A DNA stretch of 64,000 nucleotides from Crocinitomix catalasitica ATCC 23190. Its GTDB lineage: Bacteria; Bacteroidota; Bacteroidia; Flavobacteriales_D; Crocinitomicaceae. Within the stretch, counting starts at the first letter, position 1. Every line of letters begins with the position of its first letter. A program made the translations under genes and the position numbers. Location: assembly GCF_000621625.1 (NCBI RefSeq), contig NZ_JHXV01000018.1:1-64000 (forward strand). The letters are read 5' to 3'. Below are positions 26,248 through 35,788 of the stretch, piece by piece. The notes under the pieces were generated by a model. It saw nothing but the letters and a program-made list of their open reading frames with translations, had not been told where the DNA came from and made no database searches.

Positions 26248-26679
26248 TTATTCGATAGTTCCAGGATAAACCAATATTTTAGTTTGATTTCCGCGTTCGT
26301 AAAGCGCATGATATTTTAGAATACCATCTTCTCGATAGGTTTTCTGTTCTCCTACTTGAAAGTTTGTATCAAATTCTTTAACGTCTTCTATTTGTCCATT
26401 TTGATAATAACTGGTCATTTTACCATGAACTTTACCGCCTTTAAAATGTTTTTGTAATTTTATTTTACCATCAGGAAAATATAATTCACATGTTCCTGTG
26501 TAGCCATTTCTAGGCGTTGTCCAAAAGAAATTGTTATAGTCTTTATCAAAACCAAGTTCATTACAATCGCAAAGTTCTGGTTCTTTAATAGGTTTATTAT
26601 CAACTTCTGAACTGCTAGTTTGGTCGTTCGAACAACTTGCTAAAATCACTAAGAATAAACTAAAATATACGGTTTTCAT
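26248..26679 (-). CDS. MORN-repeat lipoprotein (YwqK-like)
   Basis: 143 residues. Signal with lipobox ILASC and a serine-rich linker. The mature part has MORN-like repeats: CELYFPDGKIKLQKHFKGGKV, KMTSYYQNGQIEDVKEF and KTYREDGILKYHALYERG. Databases often call such proteins YwqK antitoxins, but no toxin gene is adjacent, so I would not read it as a toxin-antitoxin system. Likely a lipid-anchored protein of the periplasm; role unknown. A TACCTTTG -7 element lies upstream at 26711-26718. Confidence 0.8.
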   Translation of the reverse strand: MKTVYFSLFLVILASCSNDQTSSSEVDNKPIKEPELCDCNELGFDKDYNNFFWTTPRNGYTGTCELYFPDGKIKLQKHFKGGKVHGKMTSYYQNGQIEDVKEFDTNFQVGEQKTYREDGILKYHALYERGNQTKILVYPGTIE

Positions 26680-26710
26680 AAGACAAAAAAATACAATAAT
26701 GAATGATTAA

Positions 26711-26718
26711 CAAAGGTA
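26711..26718 (-). promoter_or_regulatory. -7 element TACCTTTG for the MORN-repeat gene
   Basis: CAAAGGTA on the plus strand is TACCTTTG on the minus strand, 31 bases upstream of the ATG at 26679. Confidence 0.5.
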
Positions 26719-26777
26719 ATGATTATAAGATATCGGAATTCTTTTACATGTTTGTTTTTGTTTTTTTAACATAAAAC

Positions 26778-26808
26778 TTGCGTAAAGAAAATACTTGTTG
26801 TATATTTG
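26778..26808 (+). promoter_or_regulatory. Promoter of the initiator tRNA gene
   Basis: A TTG -33 element (26778-26780), a 20-base spacer and TATATTTG (26801-26808) form a complete Bacteroidetes promoter. The start would be near 26813, about 95 bases before the mature tRNA 5' end. Confidence 0.75.
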
Positions 26809-26908
26809 CACCCGCTTAACGAAGTAGAAAAAAACATTTTAAGATTTAAAACAATATTTACAGATCGAACTTTGATCATCAAATATTTAAATTTTAACAA
26901 AGATATAT

Positions 26909-26984
<76 letters not shown>

Positions 26985-26990
26985 TTAAAA

Positions 26991-27020
26991 GAGTTGTCAG
27001 TTTTGGCAACTCTTTTTTTT
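26991..27020 (+). terminator. Terminator after tRNA-fMet
   Basis: Stem GAGTTGTCA / TGGCAACTC (one G:T pair), four-base loop and eight T's. A copy of its right half with the T-run occurs at about 51918-51939. Confidence 0.92.
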
Positions 27021-27124
27021 GTCCAAAATTTCGCGTTTTGGTTTGCTCGCACGTTCGTTCCGTTTTCTATCGGAACGTGCTCCGGGATCAAGACCAATTG
27101 TTGGGGACTAGGCATATATTTTAG

Positions 27125-27640
27125 TTAATCTTAATAAAACTAAAGCCACATTTTTGAAACATCAGAATTTTATTTTGAAATTTTGGATACCCGATTTATT
27201 TTCAAATTTTATTTAGCTTCTTCTACCTTTTTTTACTCCCGAACACTTTAGGGAAAGAAAAGTTAGCAGCGCCTCCGCTATAGCCTTCGCTAGAAGCTTC
27301 GGTCATCGAAGATTCCTTCAGCGCACGCGGAAAAAAGGCTGCCTGGCAGGGCCTACATCCAATAGCCCGCTTTTACTCACCAACACCACTCTTGAAACTG
27401 GAAAAGATCGGTGATTCCGCCTAAGGTCGGACAGGCGCCAATCAAAGATTGTAGTTTACGACTGAGTCGCACACGTCCTCACTTTTTTACCAATTTCAAT
27501 TCGTTTCTTAAAAGAATGGCATCGAAGAATCGAATTTAGGATAAAATTATTGAGTTAAGTTGTAATTAGAAAAATTATTTTTCAATCTAAAAATCAATCC
27601 AAAAGTTATTCTTTAGTACACAGAAAATCATTTTAGTCTA
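27125..27640. other. Non-coding stretch with GC-richer block, unexplained
   Basis: No supported gene. Bases from about 27230 to 27500 are clearly less AT-rich than the flanks. They contain short complementary elements, such as CGCCT/AGGCG around 27418-27436 and repeated CTTCG/CGAAG units near 27280-27320. It could be a structured RNA, a dispersed repeat or gene debris; I cannot assign it. Confidence 0.4.
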
Positions 27641-27643
27641 AAT

Positions 27644-27870
27644 TCCTCCCCAACTTTTGTGACTGATCTTACATCGACCTATAACAAGATTTATATCAGG
27701 TATTCCACTCATTTTGCGGATCGATTTAAATCACATAATGAATTAGCTACAAAAGGGTACACGGTAAGATATCGAACATGGACAATTGACTTTCAAGAAG
27801 AATTTAATACCAAAGCAGAGGCTTTGTGACGAGAAGAGGAGTTGAAAAAGTGTTTGTGGTCGAACTTGTC
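27644..27870 (+). pseudogene. Decayed GIY-YIG endonuclease gene
   Basis: In one plus frame the bases from about 27659 encode NKIYIRYSTHFADRF, KSHNELATKGYTVRY and RTWTIDFQEEFNTKAEAL. This matches the compact UPF0213/GIY-YIG proteins of Bacteroidota (YYVGYS..L..RL..HN...T, PW.I...E.F..K.EA). A TGA at 27827-27829 follows EAL exactly where the family continues with REKELK, and REEELKK is read after it. The N-terminal GIY motif is not preserved (VTD instead of VYI) and there is no start codon. So the gene has a nonsense change and a damaged 5' end. The tail runs into the 3' end of the convergent lipoprotein gene. Confidence 0.72.
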
Positions 27871-27874
27871 TAAG

Positions 27875-28675
27875 CTAAATGTCAAATGTGAATTTGCCGC
27901 TAAGCTTAAAAGATTCTATTCTAGAATGTTTTCGCACAACTTTAACATTGCAAAATTGCATTGTTACGCGGTTGCCTTCACGGGAATAAAATAGGTTGTT
28001 TTCGTCACTATTCACAATGAAATAATCCCAACCATGATTTGAACCATTCATCCAGAAATGTAAACCTAAATGAGGTTCAAATAAAGTATAGTCAAAAGAT
28101 TGACCTCCAAAAATTCTATACGTACTCGAATTTTCTGGAAATATATCATCACCAAAAGAGATATATAAATTATTAAATCCTGATACAATTATTCCTATAT
28201 TATCATCAATATAAGAATCTACTCGAATGTCTGATGCGTCCTCAGTAAAAAGGCCTTCATAAAAAGGGGAATAATATAACGTGTTTTCTAAGTCGGGTGT
28301 TTCGCAATCGCATTTTTTTGGAATCATAGTAACAAAAGTCTTCAAAAGAATAGGTTCGCAATGGTCAACATCAGGGAATAATTTTACAGAATACTCTCCT
28401 TGGTCTTTAATAGAAAAGTTTGTGATTTCAAACGACTCATGTCCAGCAATTCGTCCAGCCTCAAATTCAGTATATTTGGTCATGTCAGGTGTTTTCCAAA
28501 GGTATGTTGAATTTTTCGCGCCCTCAATATTTTCGAGGTTTAATGTAAGAGTTTCACCTTCATTAATAGTTGTTGGTGAAGATAGGGTTATCTTATGACC
28601 ACAATAATTAGGCCCCTTTTGGCATCCTGTAATTAATAGTAATAGAATAAATACTAGATAATTATAATTTTTCAT
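27875..28675 (-). CDS. Lipoprotein with Ig-like domain, unknown function
   Basis: 266 residues from ATG at 28675, chosen because it gives a signal peptide with lipobox ITGC; the longer frame to 28729 adds 18 charged residues before it. Residues about 25-120 form a PKD/Ig-like domain (TLSSPTTINEGETLTLNLENIEG, STYLWKTPD, DQGEYSVKLFPD). The C-terminal half contains NNLYISFGDDIFPEN and HLGLHFWMNGSNHGWDYF and has no family I recognise. It would be anchored in the envelope. Divergent from the T9SS type B gene at 28767, with a shared 91-base regulatory gap. Confidence 0.75.
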   Translation of the reverse strand: MKNYNYLVFILLLLITGCQKGPNYCGHKITLSSPTTINEGETLTLNLENIEGAKNSTYLWKTPDMTKYTEFEAGRIAGHESFEITNFSIKDQGEYSVKLFPDVDHCEPILLKTFVTMIPKKCDCETPDLENTLYYSPFYEGLFTEDASDIRVDSYIDDNIGIIVSGFNNLYISFGDDIFPENSSTYRIFGGQSFDYTLFEPHLGLHFWMNGSNHGWDYFIVNSDENNLFYSREGNRVTMQFCNVKVVRKHSRIESFKLSGKFTFDI

Positions 28676-28689
28676 TTGATCAATAATTA

Positions 28690-28697
28690 TATCTTTG
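28690..28697 (+). promoter_or_regulatory. Possible -7 element TATCTTTG for the T9SS type B gene
   Basis: A TAnnTTTG match 69 bases upstream of the start at 28767. No -33 element at normal spacing. Confidence 0.4.
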
Positions 28698-28766
28698 TTT
28701 CTAAGCATAAGTTGTTTACACTTTTGCAAATGTTGAATTTGATTTTATCAAAAATAAACTAACTAC

Positions 28767-31604
28767 TTGATTAATAATAAGTATTTAATAATAATTCTGA
28801 TCTTTTGTTTCAGTTTTTTTATGCAAAAAACTCATGCTCAGTGGTATGAATGGTCTGAGGTAACATCTCCAACTGCGAGTTTAATTACGGCCGTTGAAAC
28901 AAGCGTAGAAAATAGAATATATCTTTCAGGGATTAGTATTTCTGGAGTTTATATGTCTGAAGATTTTGGTTTAACATGGGGGTTTAATGAGACAGATGTT
29001 GGGTTGAATGAAATGCAATACATTAAGACCGGCGTTTTAGGTGATCATTTAGTCCTAAATAATACGGGCGGTTATGCCATCACTTGGGATGGTTGGGAAG
29101 GAAATATATCGACTAGTTTTTATCCATTCGGAATTTATACAACAGCTTGTTGGTTGTCAAACGTGAAATATTATACTGCGAGAACAACAAGAGAAATATA
29201 TAGACATTTTCCAGATGATCCTCTTGCTGGAACAATAATACCTAGTGTACCTGCAATTACATCAATGATTAAAAAAATATTCTTTTTTAAAGAGATAGGT
29301 TGGTTGGTGACCGATGATGGTGAAATATATAATTATGATGAACGAAAAAGTCCGAATTGGGAATTAAATTATGAAAGTGTTGACGAATTAAATGATATCT
29401 ATTTTACCTCCGCATATTCAGGATACTGTATTGGTAATAGAGGATTCTTAATGAAAACAACAAATGGTGGTAGATCATGGAAGTTACAGGATGCTGGCAC
29501 GGAAGAAAACTTATATTCGATTAAGTTTAGACGAAACGGACAAGGAATTATTGGAGGAGGAGCTGGAAGCATTTTTACAACCATTAATGGATCAAATTGG
29601 GTTGAAGAAACATTACCAATTTCATTTAGTGTTTACGATGTTGATTTTATTAATGATACGTTAGCTATTGCCGTTGGCAGTGGAGGTAAAATAATTATTG
29701 GCAATCGTCTTGGATTAGATGACAATCATAAAATTTACGATAAGCGTGGAAATAATTGGTTGTTTGGTGAACATTCAGGTATTGAGTTTTTTGAAAACGA
29801 TTCTATTGGTTTATTTCCTTTTACTGAATTAGAAGCATTTTCAGGAGCCTCTAGTCTGTCTGATACGTCAGGTGAATTGAGATATTATACAGATGGTAAT
29901 AGAGCTTGGGATATAATGAATGAAGTAGTCATAGAAAGTGAGGGTCTTCCAGGTGGGACTGGTTGTGCTTCGAATTTTAAAACACTAATGGCTGATCATC
30001 CTGATATTAATGAGCGTGTCTTTATATTTCATCAAGGTATGGCAACTCCTCATAGTTGGTTAGATTCTATAAAAGGAACATTCTATTCTATCATTCATGA
30101 TTATCTTCATGACGGTATTCCTGGAATGACCGCGCTAAATGATACTTTAAATGAGAGGTTACCATTGGTAGATATTACGGCAGTTAATCATGCTAATCAG
30201 AGAGATTTTTGGGTGTTGATGCACGAAAAAGATCAATTTAATTTTTATGCATATCTGGTCGACTGTAATGGGTTGTTGCGTGATCCCGTAATTTCAGCAT
30301 TTAACGAAGAAGTTAGCGCTAAGAAGCATGTTACAGGAAGATTAAAAGCTTCGCCAAGGGGAGATAAAATTATAATGGCATGGCGAGAAAAGAATGATTC
30401 TCATTTACAATTGTTTGATTTTAATCCAGCTACTGGAAAAGTCAGTAATAAAGTTGAAATAGATAATGATAATATGCATACCGACCCTAGTCCTGGAAAC
30501 TATTTTGATTATGAGCCAGCATTTTCTGGTAATGGCTCAAAACTTTACGTTGAAATTGAAGATATATTTTCTTCACATATGTTGGTCGTTTATGACCTAG
30601 ACTTGGCAGATGATAATAGCATTGCCGCTTCAAAAGACACGGTGCTTTACTTTCCTTTCGCTGTTGATTTGAAAACTGGACAATTAGGACCTGATGGGCG
30701 AATTTATTACCAAGGAAACGGAGAAGGTTTAAGTATTATTCAAAACCCTAATCAAGAATCCTATGCCGTGGAGTTCATACACAATGCCACAATTCCTTTA
30801 GATGGTATATCATATAGAGACTTACCTAGATTTAACCAAAGTATTTTTTATACCCCAGAAATTCTAAATTCTCCAATTAATTGTTTTGAGAAAACTGTTG
30901 ATTTTGAATTGGCAAGGCCAAACTATCCAGTTGATATTGATTCGTTAAGATGGTCTTTTGGTGACCCTAAATCTAATTCCAACAACACCAGTGTTTTAAT
31001 GGAGCCATCCCATTCATTTTCAGGGACAGGATATTATTGGGTAACAGCTGTTAGGTATTATAATAATGGCTATCCAGATACTGCTAGAATTCGAGTATAT
31101 TTACCTGATTTAGTAAGTGATTTGCCTGATGAGATGTATTTAGACTCTAGTTTAGTTTTAGATCTGAGTCAATTACAGGCTGGAAGAATTCTTTGGGAAG
31201 ATGGAAGTACTTCACCATTAAAAATAGTGGATGAGCCAGGTATATATCGCTTTTCAATTGATTATTGTGGATGCGGTATCGTTTCGGATTCAATCAAGGT
31301 TGTAAGACGACCTAAAATTAATTATTTAGATATTACTTTTCCGAATGTTTTTAGCCCAAATTCTGATGATACAAATGAAGAATTTAAACTAACTTTTCAT
31401 ACACCTTTCCCTTTTGATTGGGAAGTTAAAATAGTCAATAGGTGGGGTGTTGATGTAGGCTATATGAATAATGAAAATGACACTTGGGACGGCATTGCAC
31501 TGAACGGGGCACTTTGCAACACTGGCGTTTATTATTACCAATTTAAGGCTGAAATTAATGGTGATTATTATATAGAGCATAAAGCATTGCACATAATTAG
31601 ATAA
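28767..31604 (+). CDS. T9SS type B secreted protein with YCF48/BNR-like repeats
   Basis: 945 residues. The reading frame is closed by a TAA just upstream, and the only start that keeps the signal peptide (IIILIFCFSFFMQKTHAQ) is TTG at 28767; the first in-frame ATG lies inside the signal. Residues about 190-320 have YCF48/photosystem-assembly-like repeats (FTSAYSGYCIGNRGFLMKTTNGGRSW, GGGAGSIFTTINGSNW). A PKD-like region follows around 740-830. The C-terminus (FPNVFSPNSDD, VKIVNRWGV, GVYYYQFKAEI) is the CHU_C gliding-motility-associated type B sorting domain. It should be exported by T9SS and held on the cell surface. Ligand unknown. Confidence 0.85.
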   Translation: MINNKYLIIILIFCFSFFMQKTHAQWYEWSEVTSPTASLITAVETSVENRIYLSGISISGVYMSEDFGLTWGFNETDVGLNEMQYIKTGVLGDHLVLNNTGGYAITWDGWEGNISTSFYPFGIYTTACWLSNVKYYTARTTREIYRHFPDDPLAGTIIPSVPAITSMIKKIFFFKEIGWLVTDDGEIYNYDERKSPNWELNYESVDELNDIYFTSAYSGYCIGNRGFLMKTTNGGRSWKLQDAGTEENLYSIKFRRNGQGIIGGGAGSIFTTINGSNWVEETLPISFSVYDVDFINDTLAIAVGSGGKIIIGNRLGLDDNHKIYDKRGNNWLFGEHSGIEFFENDSIGLFPFTELEAFSGASSLSDTSGELRYYTDGNRAWDIMNEVVIESEGLPGGTGCASNFKTLMADHPDINERVFIFHQGMATPHSWLDSIKGTFYSIIHDYLHDGIPGMTALNDTLNERLPLVDITAVNHANQRDFWVLMHEKDQFNFYAYLVDCNGLLRDPVISAFNEEVSAKKHVTGRLKASPRGDKIIMAWREKNDSHLQLFDFNPATGKVSNKVEIDNDNMHTDPSPGNYFDYEPAFSGNGSKLYVEIEDIFSSHMLVVYDLDLADDNSIAASKDTVLYFPFAVDLKTGQLGPDGRIYYQGNGEGLSIIQNPNQESYAVEFIHNATIPLDGISYRDLPRFNQSIFYTPEILNSPINCFEKTVDFELARPNYPVDIDSLRWSFGDPKSNSNNTSVLMEPSHSFSGTGYYWVTAVRYYNNGYPDTARIRVYLPDLVSDLPDEMYLDSSLVLDLSQLQAGRILWEDGSTSPLKIVDEPGIYRFSIDYCGCGIVSDSIKVVRRPKINYLDITFPNVFSPNSDDTNEEFKLTFHTPFPFDWEVKIVNRWGVDVGYMNNENDTWDGIALNGALCNTGVYYYQFKAEINGDYYIEHKALHIIR

Positions 31605-31703
31605 AACTCTTTTTTTTGTTCAAAATTTCGTGTGATAGAATGTTCTTTCTAATCCATCATGATAAGATGGTTAAAAAGTATAGTAATCGAAGGGCGTTGG
31701 AGT

Positions 31704-31740
31704 ATCCCCGAACCAAGCAATAGTATTTGGAAACGGGGAT
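31704..31740. other. Two-part hairpin downstream of GAPDH
   Basis: ATCCCCG (31704-31710) pairs with CGGGGAT (31734-31740), and CCAA/TTGG pair inside. No T-run on either side, so it is a poor terminator. Could stabilise the 3' end of the GAPDH message or the opposing T9SS message. Confidence 0.35.
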
Positions 31741-31806
31741 TTAAGATGTCTGTTTATAACGATTTGAATTAGATAAACGAAGTCGTTAATAGATTAGTCA
31801 ATTCGT

Positions 31807-32820
<1,014 letters not shown>

Positions 32821-33098
32821 TTAATTGTTTTTACTGATACGATTAAAAAAATATTTTTCAGTCCTTTTCGGTTATTAATAATACTCCTGATATACTTTTA
32901 TTGGTACAGCGAATTCCACGTGAAGACACTTTTTGATTACCCTTGTATGTATATCTAATTCACCCAATCCAAAAAAGGACATTATTCTTTGGTTGCATAT
33001 ACAATTCGATCACTTACTGTTTAGCAATTTTTAGGCTCACAGAAAATTGATCGTGAAATTAAGTTATGCGAATTGTAAGATAATAAAAAAATATTAAA

Positions 33099-33111
33099 TG
33101 TCAATATGACA
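33099..33111. promoter_or_regulatory. Palindromic operator TGTCA-ATA-TGACA (site 1)
   Basis: A perfect 5+3+5 palindrome near the middle of the GAPDH/regulator divergent region, 291 bases from the gap ATG and 275 from the regulator ATG. On the minus strand a TATCTTAG (-7-like, one mismatch) lies immediately upstream of it. An identical-arm site occurs after the regulator gene at 34152. Probably the NUDIX regulator's site. Confidence 0.6.
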
Positions 33112-33348
33112 CTAAGATAGTCATCTGTTTTAATTATCAGGTGTTTCAATGAAAAAAATACTGAATTCAATTTGATTAAGATTCATGTTTTTATTTCAAT
33201 TGAATACATTTATTATTAGGTGTATGATTTAAAATCCGTCGATTAAAAGCGTTTGTTTATTTACACATGGAGCATTATTTATTCATGTAAAAACATTAAA
33301 AGTGCAAAAAAACAATGTGTTATTTTACGCTTAGTTCATTTAGAGGTT

Positions 33349-33381
33349 TTGCGCAACTATGCTATTGTTTTTTTATATTTG
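33349..33381 (+). promoter_or_regulatory. Promoter of the NUDIX regulator gene
   Basis: TTTTG ending at 33351, 22-base spacer, TATATTTG at 33374-33381. The ATG follows at 33386, only four bases after the -7 element, so the message is predicted to be nearly leaderless. Confidence 0.6.
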
Positions 33382-33385
33382 AAAA

Positions 33386-34129
33386 ATGGATAATAATGAT
33401 CGCTCAAACTTAAATCAACGTATATCAGTCGATTGTGTAATATTCGGGTTCGATTTCGAAAAATTAAATGTTTTACTTATTAAACGAAAATCACCAGAAA
33501 ATGGTAGGTTGAATCAGTTTTCTCTTCCTGGTGACCTTATCTTTGAAACAGAAAACCTAGAACAAGCTGCAATTAGAGTTTTGCATGATTTAACCGGTTT
33601 GAAAGATATTTTTCTTGAACAACTGGGCGCGTTTAGTGTGGATCGCCATTCAAATGAAGAAGATAGAATTTGGTTGAGAGCTGTTAGGGAACAACCAGAA
33701 GCACATGTTATTACAGTTGCATATTATGCCTTAGTAAATCTAACATCTTTTGAATTAAAACCAGCCTATTTTGCTTCTTCGGCCAGTTGGCAGCCGATAG
33801 ACGAAATTAATTCTTTGGCTTTTGGACATATGAACATACTTAATAATGCCCACAAACAGCTACGTACAAAACTCAAAATTCAACCGATTGGATTTAATTT
33901 ACTACCCGAAAAATTTACGCTTTCACAACTTCATAAATTATATGAAGTGATTGTAGGTAAGGCGCTTGACAAAAGAAACTTTAGAAGAAAATTGATTAAA
34001 CTTCAAATCGTAAAAAAATTAGATGAGAAGCAAGTAGATGTACCTCATAAACCATCCAATTTTTATGCGTTTAATACTGAGAATTATAGAAAATTAGTGG
34101 AAGACGGATTTGATAATTTTGGTTTCTAA
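33386..34129 (+). CDS. NUDIX-winged-helix transcription regulator (NrtR/AraR-like)
   Basis: 247 residues. The N-terminal NUDIX domain (about 10-150) starts ISVDCVIFGFD and carries a degraded Nudix box: PGDLIFETENLEQAAIRVLHDLTGL keeps the frame of GX5EX7REUXEEXGU but lacks the catalytic RE..EE glutamates. That fits a ligand sensor rather than a hydrolase. The C-terminal winged helix (FTLSQLHKLYEVIVGKALDKRNFRRKLIKL) binds DNA, as in NrtR family proteins. In Bacteroidota, members control sugar pathways. It is flanked by two TGTCA-N3-TGACA palindromes, one toward gap and one toward eda. The effector here is likely a sugar-acid or triose intermediate; that is inference. Confidence 0.88.
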   Translation: MDNNDRSNLNQRISVDCVIFGFDFEKLNVLLIKRKSPENGRLNQFSLPGDLIFETENLEQAAIRVLHDLTGLKDIFLEQLGAFSVDRHSNEEDRIWLRAVREQPEAHVITVAYYALVNLTSFELKPAYFASSASWQPIDEINSLAFGHMNILNNAHKQLRTKLKIQPIGFNLLPEKFTLSQLHKLYEVIVGKALDKRNFRRKLIKLQIVKKLDEKQVDVPHKPSNFYAFNTENYRKLVEDGFDNFGF

Positions 34130-34151
34130 TGAATTAATCACAAGTAGTTAT

Positions 34152-34164
34152 TGTCATTTTGACA
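34152..34164. promoter_or_regulatory. Palindromic operator TGTCA-TTT-TGACA (site 2)
   Basis: Same 5+3+5 palindrome as site 1, 23 bases after the regulator stop and 270 before the eda ATG. A TATATTAG (-7-like) follows at 34173-34180. The remaining ~250 bases to eda hold no other supported gene. Confidence 0.6.
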
Positions 34165-34433
34165 TAAAGGTTTATATTAGCAATGAAGTTTTCTACTTTT
34201 TAAGTTAAATAAAATGAGAGAAAAGCAAATTAAGTCCTTTTAAAAGTGATTTTTTAGCGCTATTTTAATCTTTCAACGTGAAAAATGGAAATTTGTCCTG
34301 ACTATCAGATGATATACAAGGCAGCCTTTTACTTTAGATTAATATAACACTCCAACCTCGGTTGCTATTTTTATTAAATAAAAAAAGCTGTGAACCGTAA
34401 ATGAAAGTGGTGTGGAGTTGAAAAACAGATACT

Positions 34434-34994
34434 ATGCAAAATAACATTGAAAAAATACTTGAATCCCATCCGCTAATTCCTGTGGTTACAATTCATAAAG
34501 AAGAAGAGATTAAACAACTTTATGAGCACCTATCCAGTCAAGGAATAAGTTGCGTTGAAATTACCTTACGCACTGATTTTGCTTGGGAGGCGATTGCGCT
34601 TTTTAAGTCAGAGTATAAAGATAGTTTTAAGGTTGGAGTAGGGACAATCACTTCTGTAGAGCATATTAAGCGCTGCGTGGAGTTGGAGGTTGACTTTATG
34701 GTTAGTCCCGGACTTTGTCCTGCTCTTAAAGAGAATTTCGAAAAAAGTGGAATTCCTTTTTTGCCGGGTGTTTCAACACCGAGTGAAATAATGTCTGCCA
34801 TGGAACTTGGGTGGCGCTATTTGAAATTTTTCCCAGCACATTTATTTGGTGGGGCTAAGGCTTTGAAAACCTATAGTAATGTTTTTAAGGAAGTAATTTT
34901 TTGTCCTACGGGCGGAATAAATGCCGAAAATTATCAGACATTTTTGGACCTTCCAAATGTTATGTCTCTTGGCGGCTCTTGGTTAGTTAAGTAA
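34434..34994 (+). CDS. eda: KDPG/KHG aldolase
   Basis: 186 residues. E42 in VEITLRT, R46 and the Schiff-base lysine K131 in RYLKFFPA mark class I KDPG aldolase, with PTGGINAENY binding phosphate. It splits 2-keto-3-deoxy-6-phosphogluconate into pyruvate and glyceraldehyde-3-phosphate, the last step of alginate breakdown here. The protein ends right at GGSWLVK, without the ~20-residue C-terminal helix found in E. coli Eda. Its partner KdgK is on the other strand at 35789. A long leader separates it from the operator at 34152. Confidence 0.93.
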   Translation: MQNNIEKILESHPLIPVVTIHKEEEIKQLYEHLSSQGISCVEITLRTDFAWEAIALFKSEYKDSFKVGVGTITSVEHIKRCVELEVDFMVSPGLCPALKENFEKSGIPFLPGVSTPSEIMSAMELGWRYLKFFPAHLFGGAKALKTYSNVFKEVIFCPTGGINAENYQTFLDLPNVMSLGGSWLVK

Positions 34995-35173
34995 TGATTT
35001 CAATTATTTACCCCAAATGGTTATGATAAATGAAATAGAAGTGGGCTATGTATTAAATCTGAATAATTTAAGCGCACATAACATAGATAAAACATTTATT
35101 TAATAAAAATGAACGTTCTCACAAAAAAATATATTGATACTATTAGATTTTCTAAACAAACATTAAACAAATT

Positions 35174-35566
35174 ATGATTATAGCAATAGTTGCACATGAC
35201 GGAAAAAAAGCAGAAATGGTTCAGTTTTTAAATGAGCATGCTGATTTTCTGCATCAAAATGAAATTAAGCTTATTGCAACGGGAACAACCGGAAGCAAAG
35301 TTGAAAAGGTTGGATTTGAAGTAACCAAATTGCTATCAGGACCTTACGGCGGAGATGCGCAAATAGCCTCGAGAGTATCAGAAGGCAAGTGTGATATGGT
35401 TGTCTTTTTTCGAGATCCATTAGCGAAGCATCCGCACGAACCTGACATCTCTGTTTTGATGAGGATTTGTGACGTTCATGATGTTCCATTGGCTACGAAT
35501 CCATCTACAGCAAATCTGCTTTTTGAAGGGTTAAAGAAAAGTGGTAAATTGAATCCGGCTAATTAG
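35174..35566 (+). CDS. mgsA: Methylglyoxal synthase
   Basis: 130 residues. H9, the GTTG phosphate loop, SGPYGGDAQI with catalytic D61, FFRDPL with D81 and H86 match MgsA. It converts dihydroxyacetone phosphate to methylglyoxal and phosphate, a relief valve when phosphate is short or carbon influx is high. It follows eda by 179 bases on the same strand and sits in the alginate locus, so it may drain triose phosphate under sudden sugar influx. No terminator separates them clearly, but a separate promoter cannot be excluded. Confidence 0.95.
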   Translation: MIIAIVAHDGKKAEMVQFLNEHADFLHQNEIKLIATGTTGSKVEKVGFEVTKLLSGPYGGDAQIASRVSEGKCDMVVFFRDPLAKHPHEPDISVLMRICDVHDVPLATNPSTANLLFEGLKKSGKLNPAN

Positions 35567-35721
35567 AACTGAAAAGACTTATTTTTATTAAAGTATCCTT
35601 TTTTTAATTATAAAATAAGTTTAGTTTATCTCTTTAAAAGTAAATATGTAGTAAAGCGATATCTTTTGTGAAATGAGTCCATTGCATTTAAAGATTGGCT
35701 CAATATAAAGAATTAAAAATA

Positions 35722-35767
35722 ACAGGTGGTTTTGAGATGAGTGTTCTATGGCTCTTAAGCCACCTGT
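35722..35767 (-). terminator. Terminator of the kdgK operon
   Basis: ACAGGTGG (35722-35729) pairs with CCACCTGT (35760-35767). On the minus strand the stem is followed by TTATTTTTAATT. It lies 21 bases after the kdgK stop. The 155 bases from mgsA to this stem are featureless. Confidence 0.6.
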
Positions 35768-35788
35768 AAAAATTAAAGTACAATTAAA

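Noticed and set aside
26248-26679. Reading the MORN-repeat gene as an antitoxin
   Set aside because: No toxin gene adjoins it; the neighbour is a convergent mechanosensitive channel. The name is only a database habit.
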